From: Bacillota bacterium
GTDB lineage: Bacteria > Bacillota > Clostridia > Lachnospirales > Lachnospiraceae
Assembly: GCA_023398375.1 (NCBI GenBank)
Contig: JAEWSH010000101.1
Coordinates: 18,785-82,784, forward strand
Direction: 5' to 3'
Length of the DNA stretch: 64,000 bases
Under the pieces are notes generated by a model. It worked only from the letters and a program-made list of their open reading frames with translations. It was not told the origin of the DNA and did no database searches. Positions 8,453 through 17,792 of this stretch are shown piece by piece. The translations under genes were made by a program, and so were the position numbers. How positions within the stretch are numbered: the first letter of the stretch is position 1; the number at the start of each line of letters is the position of its first letter.

Positions 8453-9961
8453 ATGAATCATAATATTGTTGATTATTTGATAAGAAAAGAGAAAGAGTAT
8501 CCGGATAAAAATGTTTATTGCGGACAGGATGGTTCCTTTACCTATTCAGAACTGCTTCATCATGCAGGCTGCACGGCTACTGCAATAGCAAAGAAGAATA
8601 TCATGAGGGAGCCGATCGTCGTATTTTTGGAAAAGAGTGTCCGCTGTCTGGCATGTTTTTGGGGAATTGCCTACAGCGGCAATTTTTATACCCCGATAGA
8701 TATTGATATGCCGGTTGTGAGAATAGAGAAGATTCTCAAGACTTTACAGCCTAAGGTAATGATTACGACATCAGAGTATGCCCGGAGGATAGAAACTTGT
8801 AATGTGACTGCAGAAGTACTATTATATGAGCAGATAATGGATACGCAGATAGACTATAAACTGATAGACAGAGCGAAAAATTCCGTGATCGATACAGACC
8901 TGTTGTATGTGCTATTCACGTCAGGTTCCACAGGGAATCCAAAAGGGGTGACAATATCCCATAGGGCGGTAATTGATTTTGCGGAAGCAGTAAATGAAAA
9001 GTTCAATATCGCGGATACAGAAATTCTGGGGAATCAGGGACCGTTCTATTTTGATCTGTCGGTATTGGATGTGTATTGCACGGTACTTGCCGGGGCGACA
9101 ATGTATATTATACCCCCGGAATTATTTAAATTCCCGGTAAAGTTGTTGGAATATATTTGTGATAAGAAAATAAATGCGATTTATTGGGTACCGTCCGCGT
9201 TGGTGCTGGTCGCCAATCTGAGGGCACTTCAAGTAGTGGATGTATCCTGCCTGCGCAAGGTGATGTTCTGCGGGGAAGTAATGCCGAATAAGCAGCTGAA
9301 TGTCTGGAGAAAATATTTGCCGGATGCCATGTTCGTGAATATGTATGGGCCGACCGAGACCACCTGTGCCAGTTCGTATTATATTGTGGATAGGACATTT
9401 GAAGATTGTGACTCTTTGCCGATCGGCTTCCCGTTCTGCAATACTGATATCCTGGTGTTGAATGAGCAGATGCAGCAGGTGAAGCGGGGCGAATTCGGAG
9501 AACTCTGTATAAGAGGTACTTCGGTAACCAATGGATATTATGGAGATACTGTGAGGACAAAAGAAGTATTGCTACAGAATCCATTGAACAATAAATCAAT
9601 TGATTACATCTATATGACAGGAGATCTGGTGACCTATAATGAGTATGATGAACTGATCTATATTTCAAGAAAAGATTTTCAGATCAAGCATATGGGACAC
9701 AGAATTGAATTGGGAGAGATCGAGACAGCCATCAATTCCATAAAGGGTGTTACCACGTGCTGCTGTGTATATGATGATAAGAAGAATAAAATAACGGTAT
9801 TTCTTGCAGATAAGATAGATCAGTCGGAGCTGCTTAGCCAGGCAGCAAAGGTACTGCCGGAATATATGATTCCGGACAGAGTGTATTATCTGGAAGAACT
9901 GCCTCATAATGCAAACGGTAAGATAGACAGAAATAAATTAAAACAAACACTGGATAAATAA
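8453..9961 (+). CDS. AMP-forming amino acid/acyl ligase (DltA-like adenylation enzyme)
   Basis: This 502-residue member of the ANL superfamily activates a carboxylate with ATP and should load it on the carrier protein encoded 12 bases downstream. Motifs are LFTSGSTGNPKGVTISH (A3, about residues 155-171), FDLSVLDVY, NMYGPTETTCASS (A5, about 299), MTGDLVTYNE (A7), RKDFQIKHMGHRIELGEIE (A8) and the C-terminal catalytic lysine in NANGKIDRNK (A10). Size and the FDLSVLD segment recall D-alanine ligase DltA and stand-alone NRPS adenylation domains. The substrate cannot be read by eye. ATG 8453 follows GCAGGAAG. Its neighbours suggest that the activated group ends up on a sugar. Confidence 0.88.
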   Translation: MNHNIVDYLIRKEKEYPDKNVYCGQDGSFTYSELLHHAGCTATAIAKKNIMREPIVVFLEKSVRCLACFWGIAYSGNFYTPIDIDMPVVRIEKILKTLQPKVMITTSEYARRIETCNVTAEVLLYEQIMDTQIDYKLIDRAKNSVIDTDLLYVLFTSGSTGNPKGVTISHRAVIDFAEAVNEKFNIADTEILGNQGPFYFDLSVLDVYCTVLAGATMYIIPPELFKFPVKLLEYICDKKINAIYWVPSALVLVANLRALQVVDVSCLRKVMFCGEVMPNKQLNVWRKYLPDAMFVNMYGPTETTCASSYYIVDRTFEDCDSLPIGFPFCNTDILVLNEQMQQVKRGEFGELCIRGTSVTNGYYGDTVRTKEVLLQNPLNNKSIDYIYMTGDLVTYNEYDELIYISRKDFQIKHMGHRIELGEIETAINSIKGVTTCCCVYDDKKNKITVFLADKIDQSELLSQAAKVLPEYMIPDRVYYLEELPHNANGKIDRNKLKQTLDK

Positions 9962-9973
9962 GGGGGGCCTGAG

Positions 9974-10198
9974 ATGAAAGACAGGATCATAAAAATAGTA
10001 AAGGAAGTAAAGCCTGAATTGGCAGAATATACGGGAGATGACTTTATAGAAGCTGGTCTGATCGAATCAATGGAGATCATGGATATTGTGGTAAAGCTGG
10101 AAGAAGAATTTGAGATAGAGATCGATCCAAGGGACATTGCCGCCGAATATTTCAAATCCGTCGAAACACTGGTGCAATTGGTTCAGAAGAATAAATAG
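9974..10198 (+). CDS. Acyl/peptidyl carrier protein
   Basis: A 74-residue acidic helical carrier. The phosphopantetheine serine is Ser32 in GLIESMEIMDIV, the position expected for DltC/ACP proteins. It begins 12 bases after the adenylation enzyme stop with GGGGGGCC upstream, so the two are surely co-translated, making a two-component activation system. The acceptor enzyme may be the GNAT protein encoded next, the NeuD-like transferase, or one of the MBOAT proteins elsewhere in the locus, since DltC feeds an MBOAT (DltB). Confidence 0.88.
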   Translation: MKDRIIKIVKEVKPELAEYTGDDFIEAGLIESMEIMDIVVKLEEEFEIEIDPRDIAAEYFKSVETLVQLVQKNK

Positions 10199-10214
10199 AA
10201 AGTAGATTGATAGG

Positions 10215-11303
10215 ATGCAGAAGATAAATTTTGATCATACGGAAAGTGAGTTTACGATCCGATGTGCAAAAAAAGAGGATATTCCTCAGATCATGCACTT
10301 CATAAAAGAGTATTGGGATGAAGGACACATATTGGCAAACAGCAGAGAGATGTTCGAATTCCAATATGTATATGGGGAAGAGGTCTGTTTTGTAATATCA
10401 CAGAATAAGTCAACATCTGAGCTGGAAGGAATACTCGGGTATATTCCCTATGGAACAGAAGGCGAAAGGGATATTTTTACTGCACTCTGGAAAGTGAGAA
10501 AGGGTAAGAATCTTTTTCAGGGAATCGATCTGCTTTATTATCTGGAACAGAATGCAAGATGCAGGGACTTATTTTGCGCAGGAATCAATCCAAAAACATT
10601 CTCTATTTATAAATATATGAGAAAAGAAGTTACAAAAATGGAGCATTTCTATATGCTCAATGATAGGGAAGAATATAAGATCGCCAGAATCGTAAATAAA
10701 ATAATTGTAAATGTGGCAGAGATACCTTATGAAGTAAGGAGGATCGAAGAGCCGGACCAGCTGCAGATCTTCGGTGAAAATGCAGAAATGCAGATTCGGG
10801 CAATGAAAAGCAGGGAGTATGTGAAAAGGCGTTTTTTTGAGCATATTGTATATCAATATGATATTTATGAGATTAAGACAAAGCTTGGAACTGCTTATGT
10901 AGTAGGACGTGAGCAGGAGCAGGCTGGAAGCGTTATATTCAGAATTGTTGACATATGGGGATCGGATCAGGCAATATCGGGAATAGGGCTGTTCCTGAAG
11001 GATCTGATTTATAAAAAGCAGTATGAATATATAGATTGTTATGCATATGGTATCGACAATGAGATCATGCACCAGGCAGGTTTCGAAGTTGTCAGGGAAA
11101 ACGATGAAAATATAATTCCGAATTATTTTGAGCCCTTTGTCCGGGAAAACGTTACGATTCATATATTTATTCCCCCAAATAGGAAGGTGCGTATGCTGAA
11201 AGGCGATGGAGACCAGGATCGCCCGAATGCGCTGACAGGAAAGCAAGCGCCTATTGCCCAACAGAACAGAATGGGATATAATGACAGAGCAACGAACAGC
11301 TGA
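10215..11303 (+). CDS. GNAT-fold N-acyltransferase-like protein
   Basis: The first ~150 of 362 residues resemble a GNAT domain (FTIRCAKKEDIPQIMHFIKE at the start, then ELEGILGYIPYG and a middle segment ending in CAGINPKTFSIYKYM). The C-terminal half looks like a second, degenerate GNAT-like domain (GSVIFRIVDIWGSDQA, IDCYAYGIDNEIMHQAGFEVV). It lies between the carrier protein and nonulosonic acid genes, so it is a candidate for moving the carrier-bound group, or an acetyl group, to an amino sugar. The specific substrate is unknown. The extreme C-terminus is low-complexity and poorly conserved-looking. Confidence 0.7.
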   Translation: MQKINFDHTESEFTIRCAKKEDIPQIMHFIKEYWDEGHILANSREMFEFQYVYGEEVCFVISQNKSTSELEGILGYIPYGTEGERDIFTALWKVRKGKNLFQGIDLLYYLEQNARCRDLFCAGINPKTFSIYKYMRKEVTKMEHFYMLNDREEYKIARIVNKIIVNVAEIPYEVRRIEEPDQLQIFGENAEMQIRAMKSREYVKRRFFEHIVYQYDIYEIKTKLGTAYVVGREQEQAGSVIFRIVDIWGSDQAISGIGLFLKDLIYKKQYEYIDCYAYGIDNEIMHQAGFEVVRENDENIIPNYFEPFVRENVTIHIFIPPNRKVRMLKGDGDQDRPNALTGKQAPIAQQNRMGYNDRATNS

Positions 11304-11329
11304 CATGAGAAGGTGGCAGGCAGGTGTAC

Positions 11330-12001
11330 ATGGAAAATGAAATCAAGGATATTGTGATTATAGGCGCAAGCGGGTTTGCGAAAGAGATTCTTTTTTTAGT
11401 GGATAGAATAAATGAACAGCAGAAAATCTGGAATATTCTGGGCTTTGTAGATAATGATCTGGAGAGAGGCACTCAGATACTTGGATGCCCGGTCATTGGA
11501 GATGATACATGGCTTGCAGGGCAGGCGAAGCCTTTGGCAGCGGTATGTGCGGTAGGCAGTCCATCACTGAAGAAAAAGATTATCCGGAAATTCAGGGATA
11601 ATGCGAACATTTATTTTCCTACAGTAATTGATCCGTCTGTAATTATGTCTTCCTATGTAAGCTTCGGGCAGGGATGTATTATTTGCGCCGGTTGTATTCT
11701 TACGACAGATATCAGATTCGGTGATTTTGTTACGCTCAATCTGGATAGTACGGTAGGTCATGATGTAAGGATCGGCGATTATACAACATTGTATCCGAGT
11801 GCTAATATATCGGGAAATGTTACGATCGGCACCATGTCGGAGGTAGGCACCGGAGCGCATATCATACAGGGAATAACAGTTACAGATCATGTGATATTCG
11901 GAGCAGGTGCTGTGGTCATCAAAGACGTGAATGAGAGCGGAACTTTGGTGGGAAATCCTGCGCGGATGATAAAGAAAGAAAATCGAGGTCTATCAGAGTG
12001 A
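11330..12001 (+). CDS. neuD: NeuD-like sugar O/N-acyltransferase (left-handed beta-helix)
   Basis: An N-terminal Rossmann-like PglD/NeuD domain (IVIIGASGFAKEILFLVDR) is followed from about residue 95 by hexapeptide repeats (VSFGQGCIICAGC, IGDYTTLYPSANISGNVTIG, TEVG-type turns) ending with the typical VVIKDVNESGTLVGNPAR. Such enzymes acetylate or otherwise acylate sugars, and sit beside neuB/neuC in sialic acid and bacillosamine loci. A GTG at 11324 is an alternative start 6 bases earlier; ATG 11330 has GGCAGG spaced 5 bases. The last four bases overlap the GTG start of neuB. Confidence 0.88.
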   Translation: MENEIKDIVIIGASGFAKEILFLVDRINEQQKIWNILGFVDNDLERGTQILGCPVIGDDTWLAGQAKPLAAVCAVGSPSLKKKIIRKFRDNANIYFPTVIDPSVIMSSYVSFGQGCIICAGCILTTDIRFGDFVTLNLDSTVGHDVRIGDYTTLYPSANISGNVTIGTMSEVGTGAHIIQGITVTDHVIFGAGAVVIKDVNESGTLVGNPARMIKKENRGLSE

Positions 12002-13011
12002 GAGAGCGAACGTTGATTATCGCAGAAGCGGGTGTAAATCATAATGGAAATCTGGAGCTGGCCAAACAGCTGGTGGATGTAGCAAAGCAATGTGAAGTGG
12101 ATATTGTAAAGTTCCAGACATCGAATCCGGAAGCACTTGTGTCACGCATAGCTGCAAAAGCAGAATATCAGGTACGAAATACAGGAAACAGGGAATCACA
12201 GCTGGATATGATCAGGAAGCTGGTACTCCCTTTTTCAGAATTTAAAGAGTTGGCTGCTTATTGCAGAAAGCAGGGGATTCCGTTCTTATCAACACCTTTT
12301 GATTTAGAGAGCATAGAATTTTTAGATACATTTGACATGCCGTTCTGGAAGATTCCTTCCGGAGCAGTTACAGATTATCCGTATCTGGTAAAGATAGCAA
12401 AGACACAAAAGCCGGTTATCATGTCTACCGGTATGTGTGATCTGGAGGAGATAGCAGCGGCTTTCCAGGTACTGCGGGAGAATGGCAGTACAGATATTAA
12501 GTTAATGCATTGCAATACGGAATACCCTACGCCGTTTACGGATGTGAATCTGAAAGCGATGCACACTTTAGCAGAAAGATTTCATGTGGAGGTGGGTTAT
12601 TCGGACCATACTTGTGGAATTGAAGTGCCGATTGCTGCAGTTGCAATGGGCGCGACGATAATAGAAAAGCATTTTACGCTGGACAGGACGATGGAAGGAC
12701 CGGATCATAAGGCGAGTCTGGAACAGGAAGAGCTGCGGACTATGGTATCGTCCATCCGCAATATTGAGAAAGCGATTGGAAAGGCTGTCAAGGAACCAAG
12801 TGTTTCAGAGAAAAAAAACATGCCTGTTGCCAGAAAAAGTATTGTAGCTTCAAAGGCAATATGCGCCGGAGAGATCTTTACGGAGCAGAATATTACAACG
12901 AAACGTCCGGGCAGCGGGATCTCGCCAATGCGATGGAATGAGATACTTGGAATGCGCGCCAACAGAGATTTTCAGGTAGATGAACTGATTGAAATCGAAA
13001 TCGAAGTCTAA
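11998..13011 (+). CDS. neuB: N-acetylneuraminate (nonulosonic acid) synthase
   Basis: Condenses phosphoenolpyruvate with a 2-acetamido-hexose (ManNAc or a 6-deoxy analogue) to make a nine-carbon sialic-like acid. The 337 residues show the NeuB TIM barrel: IIAEAGVNHNGNLELAK, KFQTSNPEALVS, FLSTPFDLESIEFL, KIPSGAVTDYPYL, IMSTGM, GYSDHT and IEKHFTLDRTMEGPDHKASL. A C-terminal SAF antifreeze-like domain (ARKSIVASKAICAGE onward) follows. The start is GTG 11998, overlapping the neuD stop (GTGA). The genes order neuD-neuB-neuC is a standard sialic acid-type cassette. Whether the product is Neu5Ac or legionaminic acid cannot be decided here. Confidence 0.93.
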   Translation: MRERTLIIAEAGVNHNGNLELAKQLVDVAKQCEVDIVKFQTSNPEALVSRIAAKAEYQVRNTGNRESQLDMIRKLVLPFSEFKELAAYCRKQGIPFLSTPFDLESIEFLDTFDMPFWKIPSGAVTDYPYLVKIAKTQKPVIMSTGMCDLEEIAAAFQVLRENGSTDIKLMHCNTEYPTPFTDVNLKAMHTLAERFHVEVGYSDHTCGIEVPIAAVAMGATIIEKHFTLDRTMEGPDHKASLEQEELRTMVSSIRNIEKAIGKAVKEPSVSEKKNMPVARKSIVASKAICAGEIFTEQNITTKRPGSGISPMRWNEILGMRANRDFQVDELIEIEIEV

Positions 13012-13037
13012 ATCTAAATGTATTCAGGGGATATCGT

Positions 13038-14210
13038 ATGAAGAGAATATGTATTTTGACCGCAGCAAGAGCGGAATACGGATTATTGAAAAATCTAATT
13101 CAGAAATTATCCGGAGAGACGGAATTTGAAGTAGATGTAGTAGTTACCGGTGCACATCTGGCACCGGAATATGGATTGACCTTCAGGGAGATAGAGCAGG
13201 ATGGAATCCGTATTGACAAAAAAATACCTATATTATTGAGTTCAGATATGCCAGCTTCTGTGTCTAAGACTATGGGGCTGGCTTTAATTGCGTTTGGTGA
13301 CTACTTTGAGGAAAAACAGCCGGACATGCTGGTGGTGCTTGGGGACAGGTATGAGACCCTTGCAGTCTGTCTGGCCGCGATGAACCAGAGAATTCCGATC
13401 GCACATTTGAACGGTGGCGAGAAAACAGAAGGTGCGATCGATGATGCCATAAGGCATGCAATAACAAAGTTAAGCTATCTGCATTTTACGAGTACGGAAG
13501 AATATAAAAAAAGAGTGATTCAGCTGGGAGAACAGCCGGACAGAGTGTTCTGTGTGGGCGCAATGGGTGTTGAAAATGTCCTGAATCAGCCATTAATGAC
13601 AAAGCAGGAGCTGGAAACAAGCATAGGATTTGAACTGGGAGAATCCTTTGCGGTCGTAACTTATCATCCCGTGACACTGGAAAAGGAAGCGGCAGCAGGG
13701 CAGGTACAGGAATTGTTCACGGCGTTGCTCCGTATGAAAAATATGAAGTATATTATCACAAAAGCAAATGCGGATGCCGGCGGCAGGCAGATCAACAGAT
13801 TATTGGATCAGTACGCGGAAGAAAATAAGGAAAGAATATTTGTAATTGAATCTTTGGGCATGAAGCGCTACCTAAGTGCGGTAAAATGGTGTAAAATGGT
13901 AATTGGTAATTCTTCCAGCGGGATTGTGGAAGCACCTTCCTTTCATATTCCGACTGTGAATATAGGAGACCGCCAGAAGGGAAGACTTCAGGCAGAGAGT
14001 GTTATTAATTGCGAACCTGATGCCGCAGACATAGAAAAAGCCATGCTGAGGGCAATGGGGAATGAAATGATGGAAATCGCGGCCAGAACTGTGAATCCTT
14101 ATGGAGAGGGCAATACTTCAGAACAGATCACAGCGATCATTAAGAAAACGTTATTGGAAGATGGCATTCAGTTAAAGAAATCTTTTTTTGATATAGAGTT
14201 TACTATTTGA
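13038..14210 (+). CDS. neuC: UDP-GlcNAc 2-epimerase (hydrolysing)
   Basis: A 390-residue GT-B-fold enzyme that releases UDP and yields ManNAc (or the equivalent 2,4-diamino sugar in LegG) for NeuB. Signature segments are ARAEYGLLKNLI, VVTGAHLAPEYG, VVLGDRYETLAVCLAA, AHLNGGEKTEGAIDDAIRHA (active site) and GNSSSGIVEAPSF. It lies 26 bases after neuB with AGGGGA upstream. Absence of the LegB/LegC dehydratase and aminotransferase in the window favours the NeuC rather than LegG role, though those genes might be elsewhere. Confidence 0.92.
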   Translation: MKRICILTAARAEYGLLKNLIQKLSGETEFEVDVVVTGAHLAPEYGLTFREIEQDGIRIDKKIPILLSSDMPASVSKTMGLALIAFGDYFEEKQPDMLVVLGDRYETLAVCLAAMNQRIPIAHLNGGEKTEGAIDDAIRHAITKLSYLHFTSTEEYKKRVIQLGEQPDRVFCVGAMGVENVLNQPLMTKQELETSIGFELGESFAVVTYHPVTLEKEAAAGQVQELFTALLRMKNMKYIITKANADAGGRQINRLLDQYAEENKERIFVIESLGMKRYLSAVKWCKMVIGNSSSGIVEAPSFHIPTVNIGDRQKGRLQAESVINCEPDAADIEKAMLRAMGNEMMEIAARTVNPYGEGNTSEQITAIIKKTLLEDGIQLKKSFFDIEFTI

Positions 14211-14232
14211 GAAACAAAGGAGCGGAACAGGC

Positions 14233-15210
14233 ATGCATATACTGGTAATTGGTCTGGGTTCTATGGGGAAGCGAAGGATTCGCCTGATAAAAGCCATGAA
14301 TCCGGAATATCAAATCATAGGAGTAGACAGTAACACTGACAGGACAGGAAAAGTGTCGGAAGAATATCAGATCACCTGTGTTTCAAGTCTGGAGAGTGTA
14401 ACAGCAGAAGAGATTACCTGTGCACTTGTGTGCACATCGCCGCTGTCACATGCAGATATCATTACAGAATGCCTGAAAAAGGGATGGCATGTATTTACGG
14501 AGATCAACCTGGTGGCAGATGCATATGAGAGGAACCAGCAGCTTGCAGAGAAAAAGGGACTTACGTTATTTTTATCCTCCACACCGGTTTACCGTGCAGA
14601 GATGAGAAAAATCCGTGAAAAGTTACAACAGAACGGACGGCCGGTATCCTATAGTTATCATGTGGGACAGTATCTGCCGGACTGGCATCCATGGGAAAGT
14701 TTTCAACAGTTTTTCGTAGGGAACAAACGGACCAATGGATGCAGGGAAATTCTGGCAATCGAGCTGCCATGGATGGGAAAGGCATTTGGGCCCATAGTCT
14801 CAGTGCAGACAATTACGGGCAAGCATACAAAGCTGGAGATAGACTATAATGACCATTATCTGATTCAGATCCAGCATGAAAATGGTACACATGGAGTATT
14901 CATCGTGGATGTGGTGTGCCGCCAGGCAGTAAGACATCTGGAGATATTTAATGAAGATATCTACCTGGAATGGAATGGGACGCCTGACAGTCTGTTATGG
15001 AAGAATATAGAGAAGAATGAGATGGAAAAGCTCTCATCGGATGATGCCTACGCGCGGGAAGCAGGTTATAGTGCATTTGTAAATGAATATGCCTACGTGA
15101 ATGAGCTGAAAGAATTTTTCGAAGTCATGGAAAATGGAAAACAGATGGCATATACGTTTGAAGAAGATGCAGAAATGCTGAAGTGGATTGACAGGATTGA
15201 GGGAAAATAG
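14233..15210 (+). CDS. Gfo/Idh/MocA-type oxidoreductase
   Basis: The 325 residues begin with a dinucleotide-binding fold (LVIGLGSMGKRRIRLIKAM) and continue with VCTSPLSHADIITECLKKGWHVFTE, where the usual EKP motif reads TEIN. It is probably an NAD(P)-dependent sugar oxidoreductase. The altered EKP lysine (E-I-N instead of E-K-P) could mean weak or altered catalysis. It is followed directly by a second member of the same fold, so the two may work in sequence or as a hetero-oligomer on a nucleotide sugar or nonulosonic acid precursor. Confidence 0.8.
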   Translation: MHILVIGLGSMGKRRIRLIKAMNPEYQIIGVDSNTDRTGKVSEEYQITCVSSLESVTAEEITCALVCTSPLSHADIITECLKKGWHVFTEINLVADAYERNQQLAEKKGLTLFLSSTPVYRAEMRKIREKLQQNGRPVSYSYHVGQYLPDWHPWESFQQFFVGNKRTNGCREILAIELPWMGKAFGPIVSVQTITGKHTKLEIDYNDHYLIQIQHENGTHGVFIVDVVCRQAVRHLEIFNEDIYLEWNGTPDSLLWKNIEKNEMEKLSSDDAYAREAGYSAFVNEYAYVNELKEFFEVMENGKQMAYTFEEDAEMLKWIDRIEGK

Positions 15211-15235
15211 ATTGTTACAGTCAGATGGGGGTCAT

Positions 15236-16216
15236 ATGGGAAAAAATGAGCAGGACAGAGGACAGGAGACGGTCAGGATCTGCATGATAGGGCTTGGTTC
15301 CATTGGAAAGAGGCATATTAAAAATCTGGTCAAAGTGATGAAAGCTCACGGGAAAAATTATGCTATCGATGCGTTACGGAGCAGCAGGAGGCAATTGCCG
15401 GAAGAAGTAAGGGAACTGATCGCGGAAGAGTTTTATGATTATGAAGAACTTCCGTCAGACTATGACATCATATTTATTACGAATCCTACCGCCGGACATT
15501 ATGAGGCAATTGAAAAGACGGCACAAAAAGCGGGAGCGCTTTTTGTGGAAAAGCCACTGTTCGAACATAACAGATATGACTGGAAAGCGCTTCCTCTGCG
15601 TAAAGAGGGTATCTATTATGTGGCGTGCCCGTTAAGGCACAAGTCCATTTTGCAATATGTCAAAAACAGGATATGTAAGGAAGAAAAGATATATGCGGCA
15701 AGAGTGATTTCCTCTTCTTATCTTCCGGCATGGAGACCAGGTGTCGATTACAGGCAGGTATATAGTGCCAGAAAAGAACTGGGCGGAGGTGTGTCACTTG
15801 ATCTGATTCACGAATGGGACTATCTCACTTATTTATTCGGAATGCCGGAAGAGGTAAAGTGCATACAGGGGCACGTTTCGAATCTGGAGACAAATTGTGA
15901 AGACGTCGCCTGTTATATTGCCGGCTATGAAGACAGGACCATCGAAGTTCATCTGGACTATTTCGGAAGAAAGTCTACACGGAAGCTGGAATTATATTGT
16001 GAGAACGATATGATCATAGTAGATTTATTAAAGAACTGTATCCGGTATGAATCGGATGATCCGGCAAGGGAGAAATCGATTGAATTCCCGGAAGAGGATT
16101 TATACGTAAATGAAATGCAGTATTTTTATGATGTAGTGATGGGGAAACAGGAGAATATGAATACCATAGAGCATGCAAGTGAGATTTTGAAGCTTGCTTA
16201 TACTGATTCAGTCTAA
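15236..16216 (+). CDS. Gfo/Idh/MocA-type oxidoreductase
   Basis: A 326-residue NAD(P)-dependent oxidoreductase with ICMIGLGSIGKRHIKNLVKV at the N-terminus and the canonical LFVEKPLFE motif carrying the catalytic lysine of the family, plus GGGVSLDLIHEWDYLTYLFG with the usual D/H pair. Unlike its upstream neighbour it keeps the EKP motif. Similar proteins occur in nonulosonic acid clusters, where a dehydrogenase makes or remodels the hexosamine precursor; the exact substrate is unknown. ATG 15236 follows GATGGGGG; the open frame from 15188 overlaps the previous gene and is less likely the start. Confidence 0.82.
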   Translation: MGKNEQDRGQETVRICMIGLGSIGKRHIKNLVKVMKAHGKNYAIDALRSSRRQLPEEVRELIAEEFYDYEELPSDYDIIFITNPTAGHYEAIEKTAQKAGALFVEKPLFEHNRYDWKALPLRKEGIYYVACPLRHKSILQYVKNRICKEEKIYAARVISSSYLPAWRPGVDYRQVYSARKELGGGVSLDLIHEWDYLTYLFGMPEEVKCIQGHVSNLETNCEDVACYIAGYEDRTIEVHLDYFGRKSTRKLELYCENDMIIVDLLKNCIRYESDDPAREKSIEFPEEDLYVNEMQYFYDVVMGKQENMNTIEHASEILKLAYTDSV

Positions 16217-16271
16217 CAGAAGACAGTTTGAGTTAGTTTTATTATAAATACGATTATTTCAGGAGGAAATT

Positions 16272-17720
16272 ATGACAGAAGTACAAAAGAGGAATAAAAC
16301 AATAGTATTTGAGAAAATCACATTATACTTATTTGGAGCGATCATGGCAATTTATCAATTGATCTGTTGCAACAATAATGCGATATGGTGTGACGAAGCA
16401 TATTCAGTCGATCTGGCCCGGGCTAGTTTTCGGGACACGATCTATCAAACAGCAATAGATGTACATCCGCCCTTACATTATATTGAATTAAAGATACTTG
16501 GGAGGCTGTTTGGTTTTCATGGTTTTGTAATTCATTTAGCAGCCTGGATACCATTTTTTTTGTTACTATTAGTAACAGTTACGCTATTTTATAAGAAATT
16601 TGGATTTGAAGCTTCTTTTATATTTTTGCTGTTAGTAACATGTATACCATGTTCGGTAACTAATTCAACGCAGATCAGGATGTATTCATTAGCAATTTTT
16701 CTTGTTACCATGTGCTTTTATTATGAATATGAGATTGTGAATGAACCCAAAAAATCAAATTGGATATTAATGACATTCTTTGGAATAGCGGCAGCATACT
16801 CCCATTATTTTGCTTTCGCAGCGGTATGTGCAATATATGGCTGCCTATTTTTAACTTTATTGTTTACGAACAAAAAGCAGCTGAAGAATTTTGCTATTTG
16901 TTCTTTCCTGTCATTAGTAAGTTATGCGCCTTGGTTATCTTATTTTATTAAAAGCATCATCCGGGTCAACAAAGGGTTCTGGGTGAGTGAAGTACCGGGC
17001 TTATGGGAATGTATATCCTTTTTATTTGGAGATGGTCTTTGTGGCGTGGCTTTATTTGGAATATATATCATTACTCTGTTACTTATCGTCCTGAGCGTTT
17101 TTGGAATCGGATTAAAAAAACTACATATTTCAATCTCTGATAAGGAATCAATTGGAGTATTAACGGCATTTTTTGTGAATGTTATAGTATTCCTGTTCGG
17201 AATAGGATATTCCATTTTGATCAGACCGATGTTCTTATCGAGATATTTATATACCTTTGCAGGAGTAGTGTGGTTGGGATTTTCTATCGGATTATCAAAG
17301 ATCACAAAAAGAAAAATAGTTTTTATAGTAGTGGCAGCAGTGATCTTGGGCTTTAATATATCGAATATTGCCAGCAAACTTGTTTTTCAGAACAAGATCG
17401 ATAAGGAAACAATTGAAACAGTGAATTATATTGAGGAAAATTATGATGACAGCACGATCATGATCTCGAACTGGGGACAATTCACAGATAGAATTTTTGA
17501 CTATTATTTACCTGATAAGTTAGGGGAAGATTGGGATTCTGCAAACTGGACAGATATAGCAAACTTTCAGACGGTGTATTTTTTTGGTGATTCTGAAATG
17601 AGTGATGAATATGTAAACATACTTCATCAAAATGGATTTAACGAGATTGTTTTACTCAAAGAAACATATTTGGGAAGATATCCGGTCTATCTATATTATA
17701 TTGCCCATGGTGCAAATTAG
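16272..17720 (+). CDS. GT-C (ArnT/GT39-like) membrane glycosyltransferase
   Basis: A 482-residue polytopic membrane protein. The first extracytoplasmic loop has IWCDEAYSVDLARASF, with the catalytic Asp-Glu typical of lipid-sugar-dependent GT-C enzymes, and then DVHPPLHYIELKILG. About ten hydrophobic helices follow and a soluble C-terminal part begins near residue 390. It should transfer a sugar from a polyprenyl phosphate outside the membrane. It is well separated from its neighbours and has AGGAGG immediately upstream of ATG 16272. Confidence 0.82.
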   Translation: MTEVQKRNKTIVFEKITLYLFGAIMAIYQLICCNNNAIWCDEAYSVDLARASFRDTIYQTAIDVHPPLHYIELKILGRLFGFHGFVIHLAAWIPFFLLLLVTVTLFYKKFGFEASFIFLLLVTCIPCSVTNSTQIRMYSLAIFLVTMCFYYEYEIVNEPKKSNWILMTFFGIAAAYSHYFAFAAVCAIYGCLFLTLLFTNKKQLKNFAICSFLSLVSYAPWLSYFIKSIIRVNKGFWVSEVPGLWECISFLFGDGLCGVALFGIYIITLLLIVLSVFGIGLKKLHISISDKESIGVLTAFFVNVIVFLFGIGYSILIRPMFLSRYLYTFAGVVWLGFSIGLSKITKRKIVFIVVAAVILGFNISNIASKLVFQNKIDKETIETVNYIEENYDDSTIMISNWGQFTDRIFDYYLPDKLGEDWDSANWTDIANFQTVYFFGDSEMSDEYVNILHQNGFNEIVLLKETYLGRYPVYLYYIAHGAN

Positions 17721-17792
17721 TATCGGCAAATGATGTTTTTAGAATAGAGATAAGATAAACGTGCTAAAAATATATGAAGAAAGGGATAATAA

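Noticed and set aside
10569..11306. A 245-codon minus-strand frame opposite the GNAT-like gene
   Set aside because: No family features or ribosome binding site; the + strand gene has a GNAT-like start and normal spacing to its neighbours.
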